Shown: positions 48,901-64,000 of the stretch, in pieces
How the letters are laid out: each line of letters starts with the position of its first letter
Numbering within the stretch: the stretch's first letter is position 1
From: Bursaphelenchus xylophilus
Lineage: Eukaryota; Nematoda; Chromadorea; Rhabditida; Aphelenchoididae
Assembly (NCBI GenBank): GCA_904066235.2
Contig: CAJFCV020000006.1
Span: 6,076,001-6,140,000 of the forward strand
Direction of reading: 5' to 3'
DNA: 64,000 bases
Notes under the pieces: generated by a model
What the model saw: the letters and a program-made list of their open reading frames with translations, nothing else
The model's database searches: none
What the model was told of the DNA's origin: nothing
Position numbers and translations under genes: made by a program

Positions 48901-50636
48901 CAGATCTTGATTGGCCAAGAAAGCTTCTTGTTTTGTCATCCAATTTTCGGCTTGAGCTGTATCTCTATAGAAGAGTTGGAGATCCATGCATTGTTCGTAG
49001 AGAATTCTGCGTTCTTCCCAGAGTTTCTCCAATTCGGATTGTTCAGAGGCCAGAGTCTTCAAATAATCTCGGACTTGATCACTCTTATCAGTCAGTCCTT
49101 CGTTAAGAAGTCTTTGGCCAGATTCAGAGGTTTGAGCGAAGCTGTCGGCACGGGCATCGATTTCTCCTTTATGTTCCTGATGGTTCTCTAGCAGGGCTTC
49201 AGCACCGGCCACATCCTTGGCCAACTCACTGGATGAGATCAAAGTTTTCATTCCTCGGATCCAGTCAATTAATTCACGGTAATCAGCCAAGAATCGGTGT
49301 AAATTATAAGACTTGTCAAGGTTTCGTTTTCTTTCATGGGCTTTCAATTTAAGTGCATCCCATCTGGATTGGGCCTCTTGAAGTTTTTGTTCGATGTCAT
49401 TAGCTTTATCCGGATACAATTGTGCCAGACGTTCCGCTTCGGCTGCGACTTTCTCCATCTGAAATTGCCATACTTATATACGCAACATTTACTTTTTTGA
49501 TTGAGTTTATGAAACCAATTCTCACCTTTGATTCCAGAGCTGCTAGATCTCTCTCCGTTCCTTCATGCTTCCTCTGAAGAGCTTGTACATTGTTCAGGTC
49601 CCTGCCATAGTCATCACTGGCCAAGACAGCCTCCTTCTCAGCAATCCATCCCAATGTCTCGTCGACATCTCTGTTGAATCTTTGGATTTGTTGCGCACCG
49701 AAGAGTCCTTCGCGTCTAAAAAGCATGAATGTGAGCTAAACAACAAAGGTCTGCTTACCTGTTAGCAGTCAAAGTTCCGAGATTGTGCCAAGCCTTGATG
49801 ACTTCATCTCTTTTGTCGTAGATCTGACTTTGCTCCGGATGGCCTTCATGGACGAGATCATCGGCTGCCTGATTTATCTCTGTGATTCTGTATTGATGGT
49901 TCTCCAGTTCTTTAAGGAATTCTTCAAATTTTCTTTGCATGACTTCCACGTGCTCGAGATCAGTTCCAAAATCATTCGAATTGACAAACGTTTCCTTATC
50001 TCTTATCCAGTAGAGCATTTCATCGCATTGTCTGATGAATTGTAAAAGTTTCAAGGCTTGTTGCAATTTGATTCCTTTGTCATTGAGCTTAAAGAACAGT
50101 TGGTCCCAAAGCTCATGAAGACGATCGAGTCTCTTCTGTAATCGGGAAGATTATTTATGATCAGCTGAAACAGCCTCAAGACAAGATTTTCTTACTCTGA
50201 TGGTTTCCTTTTCATAATGACCATGAGCAATCATGTCGTTTCCAGTCTTATCCAAGTTCTTGATGGCATTCGAATGTGCTTCCACTTCGGCCACAAAAGC
50301 TTCATGCTTTTGGATTTTAGCCTAAAAGACTGTAAGAAGACGAAGAGTTCAATGTTACCTGAAGATTGGTTGGATCTCTAAATGATTCTTCTGAAGCAGT
50401 CTGCAACTTCTCCAAGATCCACACTTCCAATTCATCGGCATCTCTCTTAAAGTATTGGAACTGTCTGGCCTCTTCCAGTCGGTCTCTCTTCAGTTTCGCA
50501 AAGTCTTTAAATTGGCCATAATGAGTGAGGACTTCCGTTCTTCTGTTCTGGATGTCATCGGCTGTCTCCAATACCTTGATTTCAGTTGGTGGAGGGACTT
50601 CGAGCACCGGATCTGGGGGTGACCCGTCGTCGCTCA
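42984..50636 (-). CDS. spc-1: Alpha-spectrin, about 2,400 aa
   Basis: Alpha-spectrin forms tetramers with beta-spectrins in the submembrane cytoskeleton. The start is [19 protein letters not shown] (ATG 50636). About 20 triple-helical spectrin repeats follow, each with phrases such as DYGRDLxxVQxLLKKH and W-x-x-L at helix A. An SH3 domain ([22 protein letters not shown], then [16 protein letters not shown]) is inserted in a repeat near 47320-47490. The C-terminal calmodulin-like part has EF-hand loops [11 protein letters not shown] and [13 protein letters not shown], ending FVHEMFQS. Most of the sequence lies in two very long exons (43.5-45.98 kb and 46.0-49.46 kb), split by a short intron near 45965-46001. 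Length and order match SPC-1. The first exons (49.7-50.6 kb) cover the N-terminal tetramerisation helix ([16 protein letters not shown]). Confidence 0.96.
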
Positions 50637-52243
50637 TCACTGTGGATTATAATCTGGAAAGAATTAATTTAGAAGGGAATGATTTTTAAAAACACTTAAG
50701 AAAACGATTTAAATTCCGGCATGTGGTTTCAATAGCATAAGAAAAGAGTGTTAAGATTAGAATTGGGGGAAAAATAATGAAAATCAAATGACAAAAATGA
50801 ATGCAATGTCCATTCTCATATAAGAAAAATTTGACACGTAAACAAGATATAGTATGAACTGGAAATCGGAAAGCCGCGGAGAAAAATCAGAACGTATAGT
50901 GAGTGACCTTGGAGGCGCGAAAGGCCGATCAATGTCTTTGATAACACCCATTAAAGGAATTTGAATATTAGACTGATAACGGAGGAATGCCAAGAATGCT
51001 GATGAGTCAGGCACATAGGAAGGGTCGAAAAACATGACCAAGAAGACCAGGGCCTTTGGTTGATGCTTCTGAATTAAAGGCCGGAACAAAACTCCGACTA
51101 TTCGGTCCGAAAAGGATGCCAAAAGCAGAAGGCGACTGAAACCGCGGCGCCCCTCTGTTCGTACGAACGAAAGGCCGGAGTCCGCAGCTGACCCCTTTTC
51201 TTTCAATGCGAGGCAGAGGAATAAATGCTGTCCCCCTCCCCTCCCTGCACTCACAATGTTTTGGTCTCGACTCACTCTCGACCCTGCCTTGTCACCCGCG
51301 AATTCCCGTACTCCTTTTTTTGTTTCGACTTCGGCCCATCCCAACATAATATCTATTATGCACGATAGTCATCCTTCTATTTATGAAAACATAATATTCA
51401 TGTAAAATTAATCTTATTAAGTACGCCTGTCCACATTGTTACCCAAGTGGCGAGCCCACACTTGCGGGCAACCACTTTGCGGGCAGCTTGAAAAACCACG
51501 GAGATTCTGCGGGCATGTTTTGAAATCAGCCAAAATTTGCGTACAACTAGAAATTCAAACGATGGGCTTAACTATTAGATGTTTCGGATTAAGTTTCCAG
51601 GTGCATAAGTGGCTTGAATAGTTACCATAAGCTTATCCAGGCATTTTTTACCATTTTTTGAAAACAAACTCAGATAACTTTGAAAGCAGTGGATGAATTT
51701 AATAGATTTGTGTACTTATCAGTACCAGGGAGTTGTCAATGTAAAACTTCTACCGTACTACGTAGATTACGGGAGGGAAATCGTAATTCTAATCAAAAAA
51801 TGTCGGCTGCTCGCAAGGTGGTTGCCCGCAAGTGTCGCGACACCAGCCAAGTAAAACGACTTAGTTGTCTCACTGTTCACAGCTTTTTCTGAACTGGTGA
51901 ACTACAACTCAATGTTCTAAAATACCACTTGTCATGTAATCAAAATTTCTTCGACGAGTTGCTCAAAATCTCAGAAACGTTAAAGGTCTCCGGCATGGAA
52001 TCGTGTCCCAATAAAAATTTCAGGCCTGGGGCCCGGCCCATTTCAAACGTTTGCAGGCTTGGTAGGAATCAGGCTCTACCCGTTTCAAAATTTGTCAGGC
52101 CCGGTGGCCACCCACGAATATAACGTTAAAAGCAATATCCACCAAATAAAAACCAAAGGTTTGCATGCCAAATATAATAACCACAAGATTAACAACACAA
52201 AAACAAGAGGCTTTATAACAACCTTCAACAAATAAAAAACATT
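50637..52243. other. Intergenic region upstream of alpha-spectrin
   Basis: It is the probable spectrin promoter and 5' UTR. A 187-codon open frame (50784-51347, minus) has no recognisable domain and is probably chance. A foldback element lies at about 51441-51854 and a cccggccca-rich dispersed repeat at about 51985-52130. The last 100 bp are likely the rps-5 3' UTR. Confidence 0.55.
51441..51854. mobile_element. Foldback MITE with acttgcgggcaacca arms
   Basis: The left arm cacttgcgggcaaccacttt (near 51458) and the right arm aaggtggttgcccgcaagtg (near 51815) are inverted copies. Looser matching extends outwards (ttacccaagtgg against ccagccaagtaa). The 300-bp middle shows nothing coding. Confidence 0.6.
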
Positions 52244-53086
<843 letters not shown>

Positions 53087-53372
53087 TTTCGTGTAAACCT
53101 AAATTTCAAAATCATGAACAACATAACAAAGCGCATAAATTCACGCGATACAATAAAACAACAAAATTCCAAAAAAGTTGTCAAAAAATATTTTGTTGGG
53201 TTTTCGCAAAATTCGACCGTAATCTCTACTCTTGTTTGTTTTCGTGGTGAAACTCAACGCTCATCGTATGCGAAACGGACCAATCGCAATTTTCCACGCA
53301 AAAGGTGACCGAAAAGACGAGAAATATTCGTGACCCTGATTCTTTTTATTTGGGTGAGTTGGCCCTGAAAGG
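53087..53372. promoter_or_regulatory. Probable bidirectional promoter rps-5 / P5
   Basis: The two start codons are only 286 bp apart and point away from each other. No TATA box is convincing, and no pyrimidine-rich initiator stands out. It contains the phrase ttttcgtggtgaaactc. The call rests on geometry only. Confidence 0.5.
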
Positions 53373-54798
53373 ATGAAGATCGCTCTCGTCGTTCTAGGTA
53401 AGTCAGTGTTGTTCCTAGTTGATTTTTGTCTTAGGACTATTTTGTGTTGGCACACAGGCTTTATACGATAAGCGAGATGATGTGATTGAGCTGAATGACA
53501 ACAATTTCAAGAAGGAAATTTTGGATTACGATGGTGTCGCCATTGTCGAGTTCTTTGCCCCATGGTGCGTGACGTTTGCCTCTGTTTTTTATTACTTATT
53601 TAGGTGCGGACATTGCAAGAACTTGGTTCCTGAATACAAGAAAGCTGCCAAAGCACTTAAGGGATTAGTGAAGGTGGCAGCACTTGATGCCACTCAAGCC
53701 CAAGGACTCGCATCCCGGTTTGGTGTTCAAGGATATCCCACCATCAAGATCTTTGGAGCTGATAAGAACAAACCAATTGATCACAATGGTTAGTTAAACA
53801 GTTGTATTTGAATGCTGTTTTTAGGAGCTAGAAGTGCTCAAGCGTTCACAGATGCGGCATTGAATGAGGTTAAGAAGGTTGCTTCGAGCAGATTGGGAGG
53901 AAAGTCATCTTCTGGTGGATCTAAGTCGTCCGGCGGTAGCAAGGGAACCGTCATTGAATTGACAGATTCTAACTTTGACAAGATTGTTTTCAACAGTAAG
54001 GAAGGGGTGATGGTGGAATTCTTTGCCCCATGGTGCGGCCATTGTAAGAATCTGGAGCCCCATTGGAAGGCTGCTGCTGGAGAATTAAAAGGAAAAGTCA
54101 AGTTCGCTGCTCTCGATGCTACTGTTCATCAAGGAAAGGCGTCTGAATACCAGATCAAAGGATTCCCGACGATTAAGTACTTCCCGCCTGGATCTTCCTC
54201 TTCATCCGATGCTGTCGATTATCAAGGAGGAAGAACTACTTCTGACTTGGTTGCCTTTGCTTCTTCTAAGGCTGCCGAGAATCTTCCACCGCCGGAACTC
54301 AAACAATTGGTGTCCCAGGTGTCTTTCAATGAAGCTTGTGAGAACAAACAGCTTTGTGTCATCACATTCCTCCCTCAACTTCTTGACTGTCAGTCCAAGT
54401 GCCGAAACGATTACATAAAATTATTGAAAGGATTGGCTGAGAAGTTCAAAAAGAACCCTTGGGGATGGCTGTGGTCCGAAGCTGGTGTCCAAGGAGACCT
54501 GGAACAGTCCGTAGACGTCGGTGGATTTGGATACCCTGCCATGGTCGCCGTTAATCCAAGGAAGTTGAAGTACAGTACCTTAACAGGATCATTTGGCAAA
54601 GATGGAATCAGTGAATTCTTGAGGGACCTTTCTTTTGGGCGTGGAAAGACTTCGTCTATTAGAGGGTCTGCTCTTCCAGAAGCTCAGACTGTCTCAGCTT
54701 GGGATGGAAAGGATGCTGAACTGCCCAAAGAAGAAGAGATCGATCTCTCTGACGTTGAACTAGACGTCTTGGATGATAGTTCCAAGACTGAACTCTAG
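53373..54798 (+). CDS. pdi-6: P5-type protein disulfide isomerase (PDIA6, 437 aa)
   Basis: This is an ER oxidoreductase that forms and rearranges disulfides. The exons are 53373-53397, 53435-53564, 53604-53788 and 53825-54798 (1314 nt). The signal peptide MKIALVVLGLFCVGTQA is followed by two thioredoxin domains, each with EFFAPWCGHCKNL. The first CGHC is split by a 39-nt intron after the TG of TGG. A Gly/Ser-rich linker (SSSGGSKSSGGSKG) joins the domains. The non-catalytic C-terminal domain (WGWLWSEAG, FGYPAMVAVNPRK) and the acidic tail EIDLSDVELD are typical of P5. The C-terminal retrieval signal is KTEL rather than KDEL. The symbol is by homology. Confidence 0.95.
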
Positions 54799-55065
54799 GC
54801 GTGTTGTCATTTACATACGGTCTCTTATCAAGTATCATTACGGTTTAATTTATTTTATAACAACTTGTCCCAATTCTAATAAATATAATTTAATTTATTC
54901 TTGCCACCGAATGAGGACAATAACAACAAAAAGTCTCGAAGAAAAAATGGAGATGTACCCGGACGATAGAAATGTAGTGTTATAAATGTAAGGGAAATTA
55001 GTGAATGCACGTTAGACTTTGTAGACCCGTATTTTCAACTAAACACATGAGATCGAATGAGTTCT

Positions 55066-58000
55066 CTATGCGGCTGGATGTTCCTTGTCTTCGGCGACCA
55101 GGTGCTGTTGAACAGCAGAATCCTTCTCGTCTATCAGTGAAGGTATCCGAGGAGGAAGGGCTCTTCGAGCTCCATAATAGTCAGGCCGATTCTTCGAAGG
55201 TGGAGGACCTAGACAGTAAGAAAACGTCATTAAAAACAAACTTACCAATGAAAGACAAAAGCACAGGCAGCAAAATTAACCCGTGTGTAAAACAAACCAT
55301 GATGATACTTGCAAACATTCGGAAGTAGTATACATTAAAGATCTTGGAATGGGAAAACAAAATAATTAAGAGACTGCCGCCTTTAGCCGTTGTGATACCG
55401 CTTATGATCTGAAAAAGTGATTAAACACAGTCGGAAAGAATGGACCTACAGTACACCCAATTAAAGCCAGGGATTCTTTGGCTCTCTCAATTCGAGAAGG
55501 ATTGTGAATTGAAACAAAGGCCCGTACAGTATGAGCCGAATATTCTAGCGAGATTCCTACAGACATGATCAGATTGACCACTGAGATCGCGTTGAAATCA
55601 ATGTTCAGGAAATACATCATAGCCAGCTGATTGATCAGACTCATTACCACCGTAATCGTTATGATCATCGCTGACCAAGGATCCATATCACAAAGGATAG
55701 CAGCAACGATGAAGATTGAAACAGCAGAACAAATCAACTGGAAGATGGCTGCCTTCACGATGGTCTCATACTGCTCGTAGAACACGTAATGGAAGCTAAA
55801 AACATTATCTATCTCTGGTATCATTACCTGTAAGGGAACACATCGATTGGAGGATGTCCCATCAAACCGAGTTCAGTATTCATGAATTTTGTAATATTAT
55901 TTGCCAAGAATTTGGCACTTTCCATCGACTTAAAGTAATCGGCCATATGTCTGAAGGGAGTGTGATATGTCATAAAATGAGATGCTATGATCCGATCCGA
56001 CTTGCTCGCGAACTTGATGGCATTGCTGTACAACGCATGACCACTAAAAATTTTCACAATATTTGAACAAAATTAGATAAAAATACCTTGTTGGACAATG
56101 GACCGATGGATTACTACTTAAGAAACTCTTGATGTACGTGTAAAAAAGATCTGGCCGAGGACGGCCGTCTACATAGTCCACGCCACAGGAATGGCACAAA
56201 TTTTCCGGAACCAAAGAGGGGCAAAACGTGTGATTAGAATCATATCTTCGGCAACACCTTCCATTGGCAGAAGGCCTTAACCATTCGATGTAATCATCCA
56301 GCCAATTCATCACCGGGTGGGCGACATTGGACCTCAAATCCGAAAAAATTATTTAACATTTACTTTTCCTTACAATTCAGGATGTCTGGAGGCCCGATTA
56401 ATCTGAGCTCCGAGGGAATCTTTGTGACATCCATTTCCGGTACAAATCAAGTTCTGGAGTTGAGGATCGCCGTAATCAAAGCTGCCTCTCAACACGAAGA
56501 ATACTGGAGGGCCCACATTCACATAAATCTCAAGATCCCTGAAGTAACTGTAAACGTGGGAGTCGTCTGGAACTGATCTCTTCTGATCCAATCCAAGCTG
56601 GATATTGTCCACAATTAGCAAGGAAGTGGCAAACCAGAATAGGAAAAGGATCAACTAAAGAAACCTTTAGAATATTACTAACCCTTACCACAAATATCCG
56701 AACCGGCTTAATAATGATAGATGGAGCGATGAAGTTCTTTATGACATTATACATATAACTCTCCCTATACGGACGTTCAGGCCTCAGCTTAATACAACAT
56801 AACATGTCAAGACGACCTTCTTCTTGTCGCTTCGCATCCCATACAAATGCCGAAAAAAAGAGCGTAATCTGGAGAATAAAGTTGGTTATTATGGAGATGG
56901 CTGCAAATAAAGAGAAGGTTCTGACCGCGGGCATCTCAGATATGGCCCCTGAAAAATACATGAATATATCAAAAAATTCATGCAATGGCATACCGAAAGA
57001 GAAACAAATAGCCTCAGCAGTGCTGGTCAACAACATCGAAGGCATGACTTCAGCAGCGATCTCACAAACCCTCTCATTCAACGGAATATCGTGTCTATCT
57101 CTTCGCTGAAACACAAAAAAATTCATCTAGACAACACTTCATACCTGGTAGGCTTGGACAAACAAAAATATGTTATCAACTCCAACTGATACAATCAAAA
57201 AAGGTAAGATCTCAAAGACGATCAGGGTCGTCTCAATATTCCAATACGAACATATCCCAACGGCACTAAATCGAACCAAAGTTAAGCAGTTAAGAAAATC
57301 GCGGGGGTATTAAAAGAAATATGGTATTTACCTGGTAACAGCCAATGCAATTCCTATGATACCCACAAAGCCCAGAGTAAGTTTGGTATTGATCAGAATA
57401 GTACAAAGATCATCGCTAACTGGCACTTGATACTGACTGAGGGCGAATGAGACGTAAAACAGTAGAAACACATAACTTAATGCAACAATTATGACATCAG
57501 ACGACGCTTGCCGACTGATTTCATCCTGAAATTCAACAAAATACCACTCTTTAAAAATTAGGTTACCTCAATCGACCTTTGAGACATAAACGATATCCGG
57601 AAAATGTCGCTTTTGACTCTTTTGAGATACTTTATCAATGTTTCCTCCCATTCCATAGCCGCTCTGTTCTCTTCCGACTTAACTGAGTTATTCAAAAGAA
57701 TCGTGATCATGATGCCTTTGGCTGATTCATAGCCATCATTGAAGTCACCAAAAACCAAATAAGGATGAATTGGACCTCCAAATTGGCCGAAGCAGCTCAT
57801 CTTGAAGCTAGTTTTCATGCTGAAGGGGTTTTTGATGCATTCCTGGAGATGCGTTCGGAAATTGAAAATGGCAAATTCGCCCTCAATTTCACCATCAATG
57901 GAATCTAGGTCATTCTAAAAACAATTCTGTAGACAATTTAATTTTACAATAAACTATTAGGGTGTAAAAGACAGCTTATTTAGAAACAGGGCACTCAGCA

Positions 58001-60000
58001 AATGTATTAAAAAGTGTAATTGCAAAGGTGCCGAATCATACCAGAAGTGATGATATTAAAAAATGTCAACTATTTGCCCGGAGGGCATATGATTCGTTTA
58101 AACTTGTCCGTTTTTTTAAGTGTAAGATATGGCGGTTTTAAAAGTACCAAGCATTAAGCAGTGCAAAGGTTTCAGGCACACGCATTACTTCTTAAACGTA
58201 GACATAAGCAAGACTTATGGGACACCCTAACATCTACAATTTCAAACAAACCTGAAAGTAGTTAAACGGTGACATCACTGCGCAATGTTTGTTATCTGGC
58301 TCCAACGGCTTGTAACAAACATCTTCCAAGGATACATTCTTCGAGGTCTGCAGTCTCAAGATCGCATTGTTCAAACTGAATGCTTCTTTGAAAAAAGTAT
58401 CTCTAAACACGGGTCCGAGGAAATCAGGGTCTCCAGCATTGTCCTCTGACTCAAATGTATCAACTTCAAGAGGACGGGTATCCTTTGGTGTAATTATGAC
58501 CTGTTCTATTCGATGAAACGGTCTGTAGTAAAGTATTAGTGTAAGAACCACAACTACTAGGACTACTTACTTAAAGTTGTTTTCAAAGAAAGATTCTTGA
58601 AGTCGCGAAGAACTGGCTGGAGATGTCCACAGGGATTTTGTTTCAGTAGTCAAGTTGACAAATAATAAACCAAAGGAACACGCGAATCCAAGTACCAAGA
58701 ATATGAAAAATATAAACGTGTACCTTTCCATGACCAACTAAAAAGGATCAGTCTTCGAAAATCACGGTCTAACATACCTTTGCATAACTGATAAATATCT
58801 TCTGAATGAGTCTATCCAATGAGAAGACCCTTTTCTTTATTTCCCCATCTATATTGTCATTGTCATCTCTGGTCATTAAATCCCAGACGTATTTCCCAGC
58901 AACGCCCACCATCAAACAAGCGCAAATAAATCCTAATATGGCTAGATGAAAAGCATCTTGACAATCCATTGTCGCGATCTTACAATCAATCTGAACCGAC
59001 CAGATGGATAATGTCTTAGACTACTTACCGATTCCAGGTCGGGATACATTGGTTCTTCCACACAAGAAGCATTACACTCTTGACAAGAGCAAGGAGAAGA
59101 GGAGAGATCTGAGGAAGAGTTACAGGGGTACGCTCTTGACTGCATGTAATCAAAGGTCTTGTTCCCATGGCGAGACCTCTCTTTCGTCAGACTGAACCGA
59201 ATGTCGAAAGGAATCCCGAGGTTTTTATTAGCTCTACCTAAAAAGTTGAACCATTTATCAGCAGTACAACTCTCAAAGTCGGTTCCGCACATTGTCTTCA
59301 ATGCAAAGTCCCCCGTTGACATTCGAACCTGCAAATAATTTACAACGGAATTCATCCAAACTCAATTAAGACAAAGAAAGAACTTACGCCTTTGCATGAT
59401 TCAAAAACCCCGTTAGCGTAATCCTCGTCCACATAATATTCAACCTTCTTAACATAAACACTGTTTTTTATCGAGAATTTATCTTTCTCTCCAGTTTCCA
59501 ACAATCGAACAAAGTGACTCTGATAAGGAGAACATGTAAACTGACACCACAGATTCATAAAATTTGACAAACAGCTAGGGCAACGAGAAAGCATTTGTCT
59601 TGGTACCTCCATCCGCTTCTGGAAGATTTTGAACTGCTTTTCATCACAACAAAAGGAGACAGTCGAATTGTCTAAAAATAAAAATAAAAGTTTAGATTGA
59701 CTTACTCTCAAAAAGCCGAGGACAAATTTGCCGCAATTGGCTCTCTGTATCCACACTTTCAAACGGCATCGGAGCCGAACTGTAGGGGCAGTTCTGGGAT
59801 AAGCCGGCTTCGTTCCTGCAGACCCCCATCATTGTACAACCATACCCCTTTCGCGTCACATCTGGCCAGTTTGGAGCTAACGTACCCGTCTGGTTGTTTG
59901 ACTTGCCTTGAGCTGGATTCTCGGAAAATCTGCCAATTTTATCGCTGTTCCCAATGCAGCTGGATATTACGCATCCCAATAAAATGCATGTTCGCCACAT
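55066..60000 (-). CDS. NPC1 / NCR-type sterol transporter
   Basis: NPC1 exports cholesterol from late endosomes or lysosomes; in nematodes the NCR proteins have this role. The signal peptide is MWRTCILLGCVISSCIG. The Cys-rich N-terminal sterol-binding domain includes GYGCTMMGVC, CCDEKQ and RCPSCLSNFMNLWCQFTCSP. A transmembrane segment (FHLAILGFICACLMVGVAGKYVW) and luminal loop follow. Then comes the sterol-sensing domain (SVGVDNIF, IPLNERVCEIAAEVMPS, SFGMPLHEFFDIFMYFSGA), a second luminal domain with paired cysteines, and the last membrane block (NLIMSVGISLEYSAHTVRAF). The tail is long and hydrophilic, ending EDKEHPAA. There are about fifteen exons; one intron holds an inserted element (57958-58229). 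ncr-1 and ncr-2 cannot be told apart from sequence alone. It converges with P5, 268 bp apart. Confidence 0.93.
57958..58229. mobile_element. Short mariner-like MITE in an NPC1 intron
   Basis: Read outwards from the right, the end is tagggtgtcccataagtctt, which resembles mariner-type terminal repeats. The left end is tagggtgtaaaagacagctt, a decayed match. TA bases flank both. About 270 bp lie between, with no protein. Confidence 0.6.
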
Positions 60001-61806
60001 CAGGCAGCGGGAACAACGACCAGATTGCTGAAGGTCGTGTTCCGCTCGTCTGAAGCAATTAGAACGTCTTTAGACTTTACTCGGAGTAATTAGAGGCAAT
60101 AAATATAAAGGTAAATCAAAAAAGAAACGAATCCATACAAAACGCATTTGGACAAAAACTCCATGGACACAAGAGAAATACCTTCCCATTGGCTGCGAGA
60201 GAGACGGCCAAAACCACAAAAATCGTTCCCTCTCTCGTTTTTTGTGGAATCCGCTCAATTTTCCCACCAAGAAACAATTGTGAAAGCGCGAGCCGCGCCC
60301 TGGGATTTGGAGAGATTCCATGTTTATTCATACGCAAGGGTGAAAAACAGGCCGATTTTTTTTTTGATTTCAGGCCCGCGGCCCAGCCCGGCACAAATCA
60401 GGCCCAGCCCGTTGTAAAATTTTGCAAACCCGGCCCTATCCATCAAACACCACGTCCGACCCGGGAACGTTGACTGCCAAACGCTGGGCATTTCAAGAAA
60501 CCCGGGCCTAGCAGCAGCTCAGCAAAAGTCAGACCCGGCCCGGTGACCGTCCCTGCTCATACGGATTAAAAATTCATACTGTATGCGAAAAGGTTACAAA
60601 CACGTTAATATGTTCGAAGCATGGATCGTGCAATTGTGAAAATAAAAATGGGTTGACTTTAAAAAGTTTACAAGCCAAATGAATGCGTCATCACCGTCAC
60701 TCCTGGACGGTTTCTCTTTTAATCTCGTTGATATTTGGAGGAAACCGAAACGCCTTTTTACAGTTTCGAAAACGTTTGACTGGAGTTAAAGGGACTTAGC
60801 CGACAGTGTGGGTGTTTTCAGTGTCAACTGTATTATAATTGAATAAAATAATCGGACGGGCGATCTAATTTTAGTTCGATTTATCTCGTTCATTGTTCTC
60901 AATGATTCAGTAGTCTAAGTAACGTGATCGAAAGTGACTAATAACTATTCGCAATAATTATATGAAATTAATTAACTAAAATATAATAGGGATGCGGAAT
61001 ACGGAAAAGATATCCGATTCGATCGACTCTACGCCGTAAAAAAGAAACACACCGCGGTGAAGCCACGGTTGCGAACTAATCATATCTCGTGATCGATGTC
61101 TTCTGATGTCGGGAAAGGTTGAACGTTACGCAATCGGAGGCTATCGTGATGTATTGAGTCGGGAAATTTCGGGATCTGCAGAAGTCGTTCGTACTTTAGA
61201 AATTTGTTTGAAAATGAATCAAAATTTCATGATTGATTGGCATTATTAACACACAATTACAGAAAACTGGGAAAGAAATAAGACTACAGTACACTCGAAG
61301 AAATGAAAATTTGGATCCGGACCTTTCCCAAATCATTTGGTTTTCAAAAATATTATCGATGAGTCAACAAAGAACGTCCTTATCCATAAGGTGCGGCCCT
61401 ACCACCCAGTTTCTAATTCTTATCAGAAAAAGGAAAACAGTAATAAAAGTATGTTTTAGTCGTTTTGACACTTTTTTATGATACATGAAGATTGATAAGG
61501 AGGTCAAATGTTATGCACATTATCATCAACTCTTCCACATTATCTTTATTTTTTTCCTCCGCAACCTCTGCACATCTCTCAGAACATAATGCGGTTATAT
61601 AACATTAATCTAGAAAATATTTGCTCTTGAAGCGCTCCCAGTCATGATAACCATCAAGAACATCATAAAAGCCAAAAAAAGAAAATTTCGCTGACATCCA
61701 GTTGAAATGTGCAAAGGTAAGAAGAATAGTTGCGAAAGAACCAGCCATCATCCATCATCCTCTCGGTAGTTGAAAGAGGGCTCTTCACTTTCCTTTTCTG
61801 TCTATC
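60001..61806. other. Divergent intergenic region NPC1 / GARS
   Basis: It contains a copy of the dispersed repeat rich in cccggccc and aaacgctgggcatttcaag (about 60370-60560). AT-rich sequence and presumably both promoters fill the rest. Several open frames of 80-95 codons overlap the repeat and have no family match. I found no exon chain. Confidence 0.55.
60370..60560. repeat. Dispersed cccggccc-rich repeat
   Basis: Phrases such as cggcccagcccg, aacccgggccta, agacccggcccg and gccaaacgctgggcatttca recur in variant form near 24500-24570, 38295-38600 (aaatgccaagcgttggcatt, gggtccggcccgac) and 51985-52130 (gggcccggcccatttcaaa). It is likely a decayed transposable-element family, and its borders are unclear. 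Confidence 0.6.

Positions 61807-64000
<2,194 letters not shown>

Noticed and set aside
43411..50066. Plus-strand and secondary-frame open frames across alpha-spectrin
   Set aside because: Shadows of the long spectrin coding exons in other frames.
50784..51347. 187-codon minus-strand open frame upstream of alpha-spectrin
   Set aside because: No recognisable domain and mixed composition; it lies where the spectrin promoter is expected, so it is probably chance.

Overview
This is a nuclear genomic window from a nematode; I cannot name the genus. The evidence is the gene content (bestrophin, a divergent CK1-family kinase, LIN-23, MEK-1/MKK7, alpha-spectrin, an NPC1/NCR-type sterol transporter), compact spliced genes with TTTCAG-like acceptors, very short introns (many 32-43 nt), and one same-strand gene pair separated by only 17 nt, which suggests operons. 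I found no prokaryotic or viral gene block.

Layout. 1-9029 is a satellite array of about 57 copies of a 159-bp monomer with nested higher-order duplications. 9030-10956 has no convincing gene, only a degenerate tRNA-like sequence and repeats. 10957-17521 (+) holds an unidentified acidic protein with an NPLY motif and a C2H2 zinc-finger protein. The first carries a cruciform-like foldback in an intron, and the second carries a GC-rich hairpin minisatellite. 17709-20141 (-) is a bestrophin. 20400-20830 is a mariner transposase relic. 21117-24286 (-) is a likely LOTUS/OST-HTH-domain protein with an 884-bp foldback element in an intron. 25229-27752 (-) is LIN-23/beta-TrCP.

28547-38088 (-) is a same-strand run: RNA polymerase III largest subunit, PIG-F, NPRL2, and maleylacetoacetate isomerase (GST zeta), whose last exon lies behind a 1.67-kb repeat-filled intron. 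39463-41032 (+) is MKK7/MEK-1. 41221-42410 (-) is a CK1-like predicted pseudokinase. 42984-50636 (-) is alpha-spectrin. 52244-53086 (-) is ribosomal protein S5, divergent from the P5-type protein disulfide isomerase at 53373-54798 (+). 55066-60000 (-) is an NPC1/NCR-like protein. 61807-64000 (+) is the GARS part and the first residues of the AIRS part of the multifunctional purine-synthesis enzyme, cut by the window end.

Most genes are housekeeping and not functionally linked. The RPC1-PIGF-NPRL2 group is the best operon candidate. Exon boundaries come from GT/AG sites, frame continuity and recalled family alignments. For ten multi-exon genes (the NPLY protein, zinc finger, bestrophin, LIN-23, GST zeta, NPRL2, MKK7, CK1-like, RPS5, P5) the exon lengths add up to a whole number of codons. 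I found no wholly new system. The most unusual signals are the ultrashort introns, the higher-order satellite, the 17-nt gene pair, the foldback elements and the CK1-like pseudokinase.
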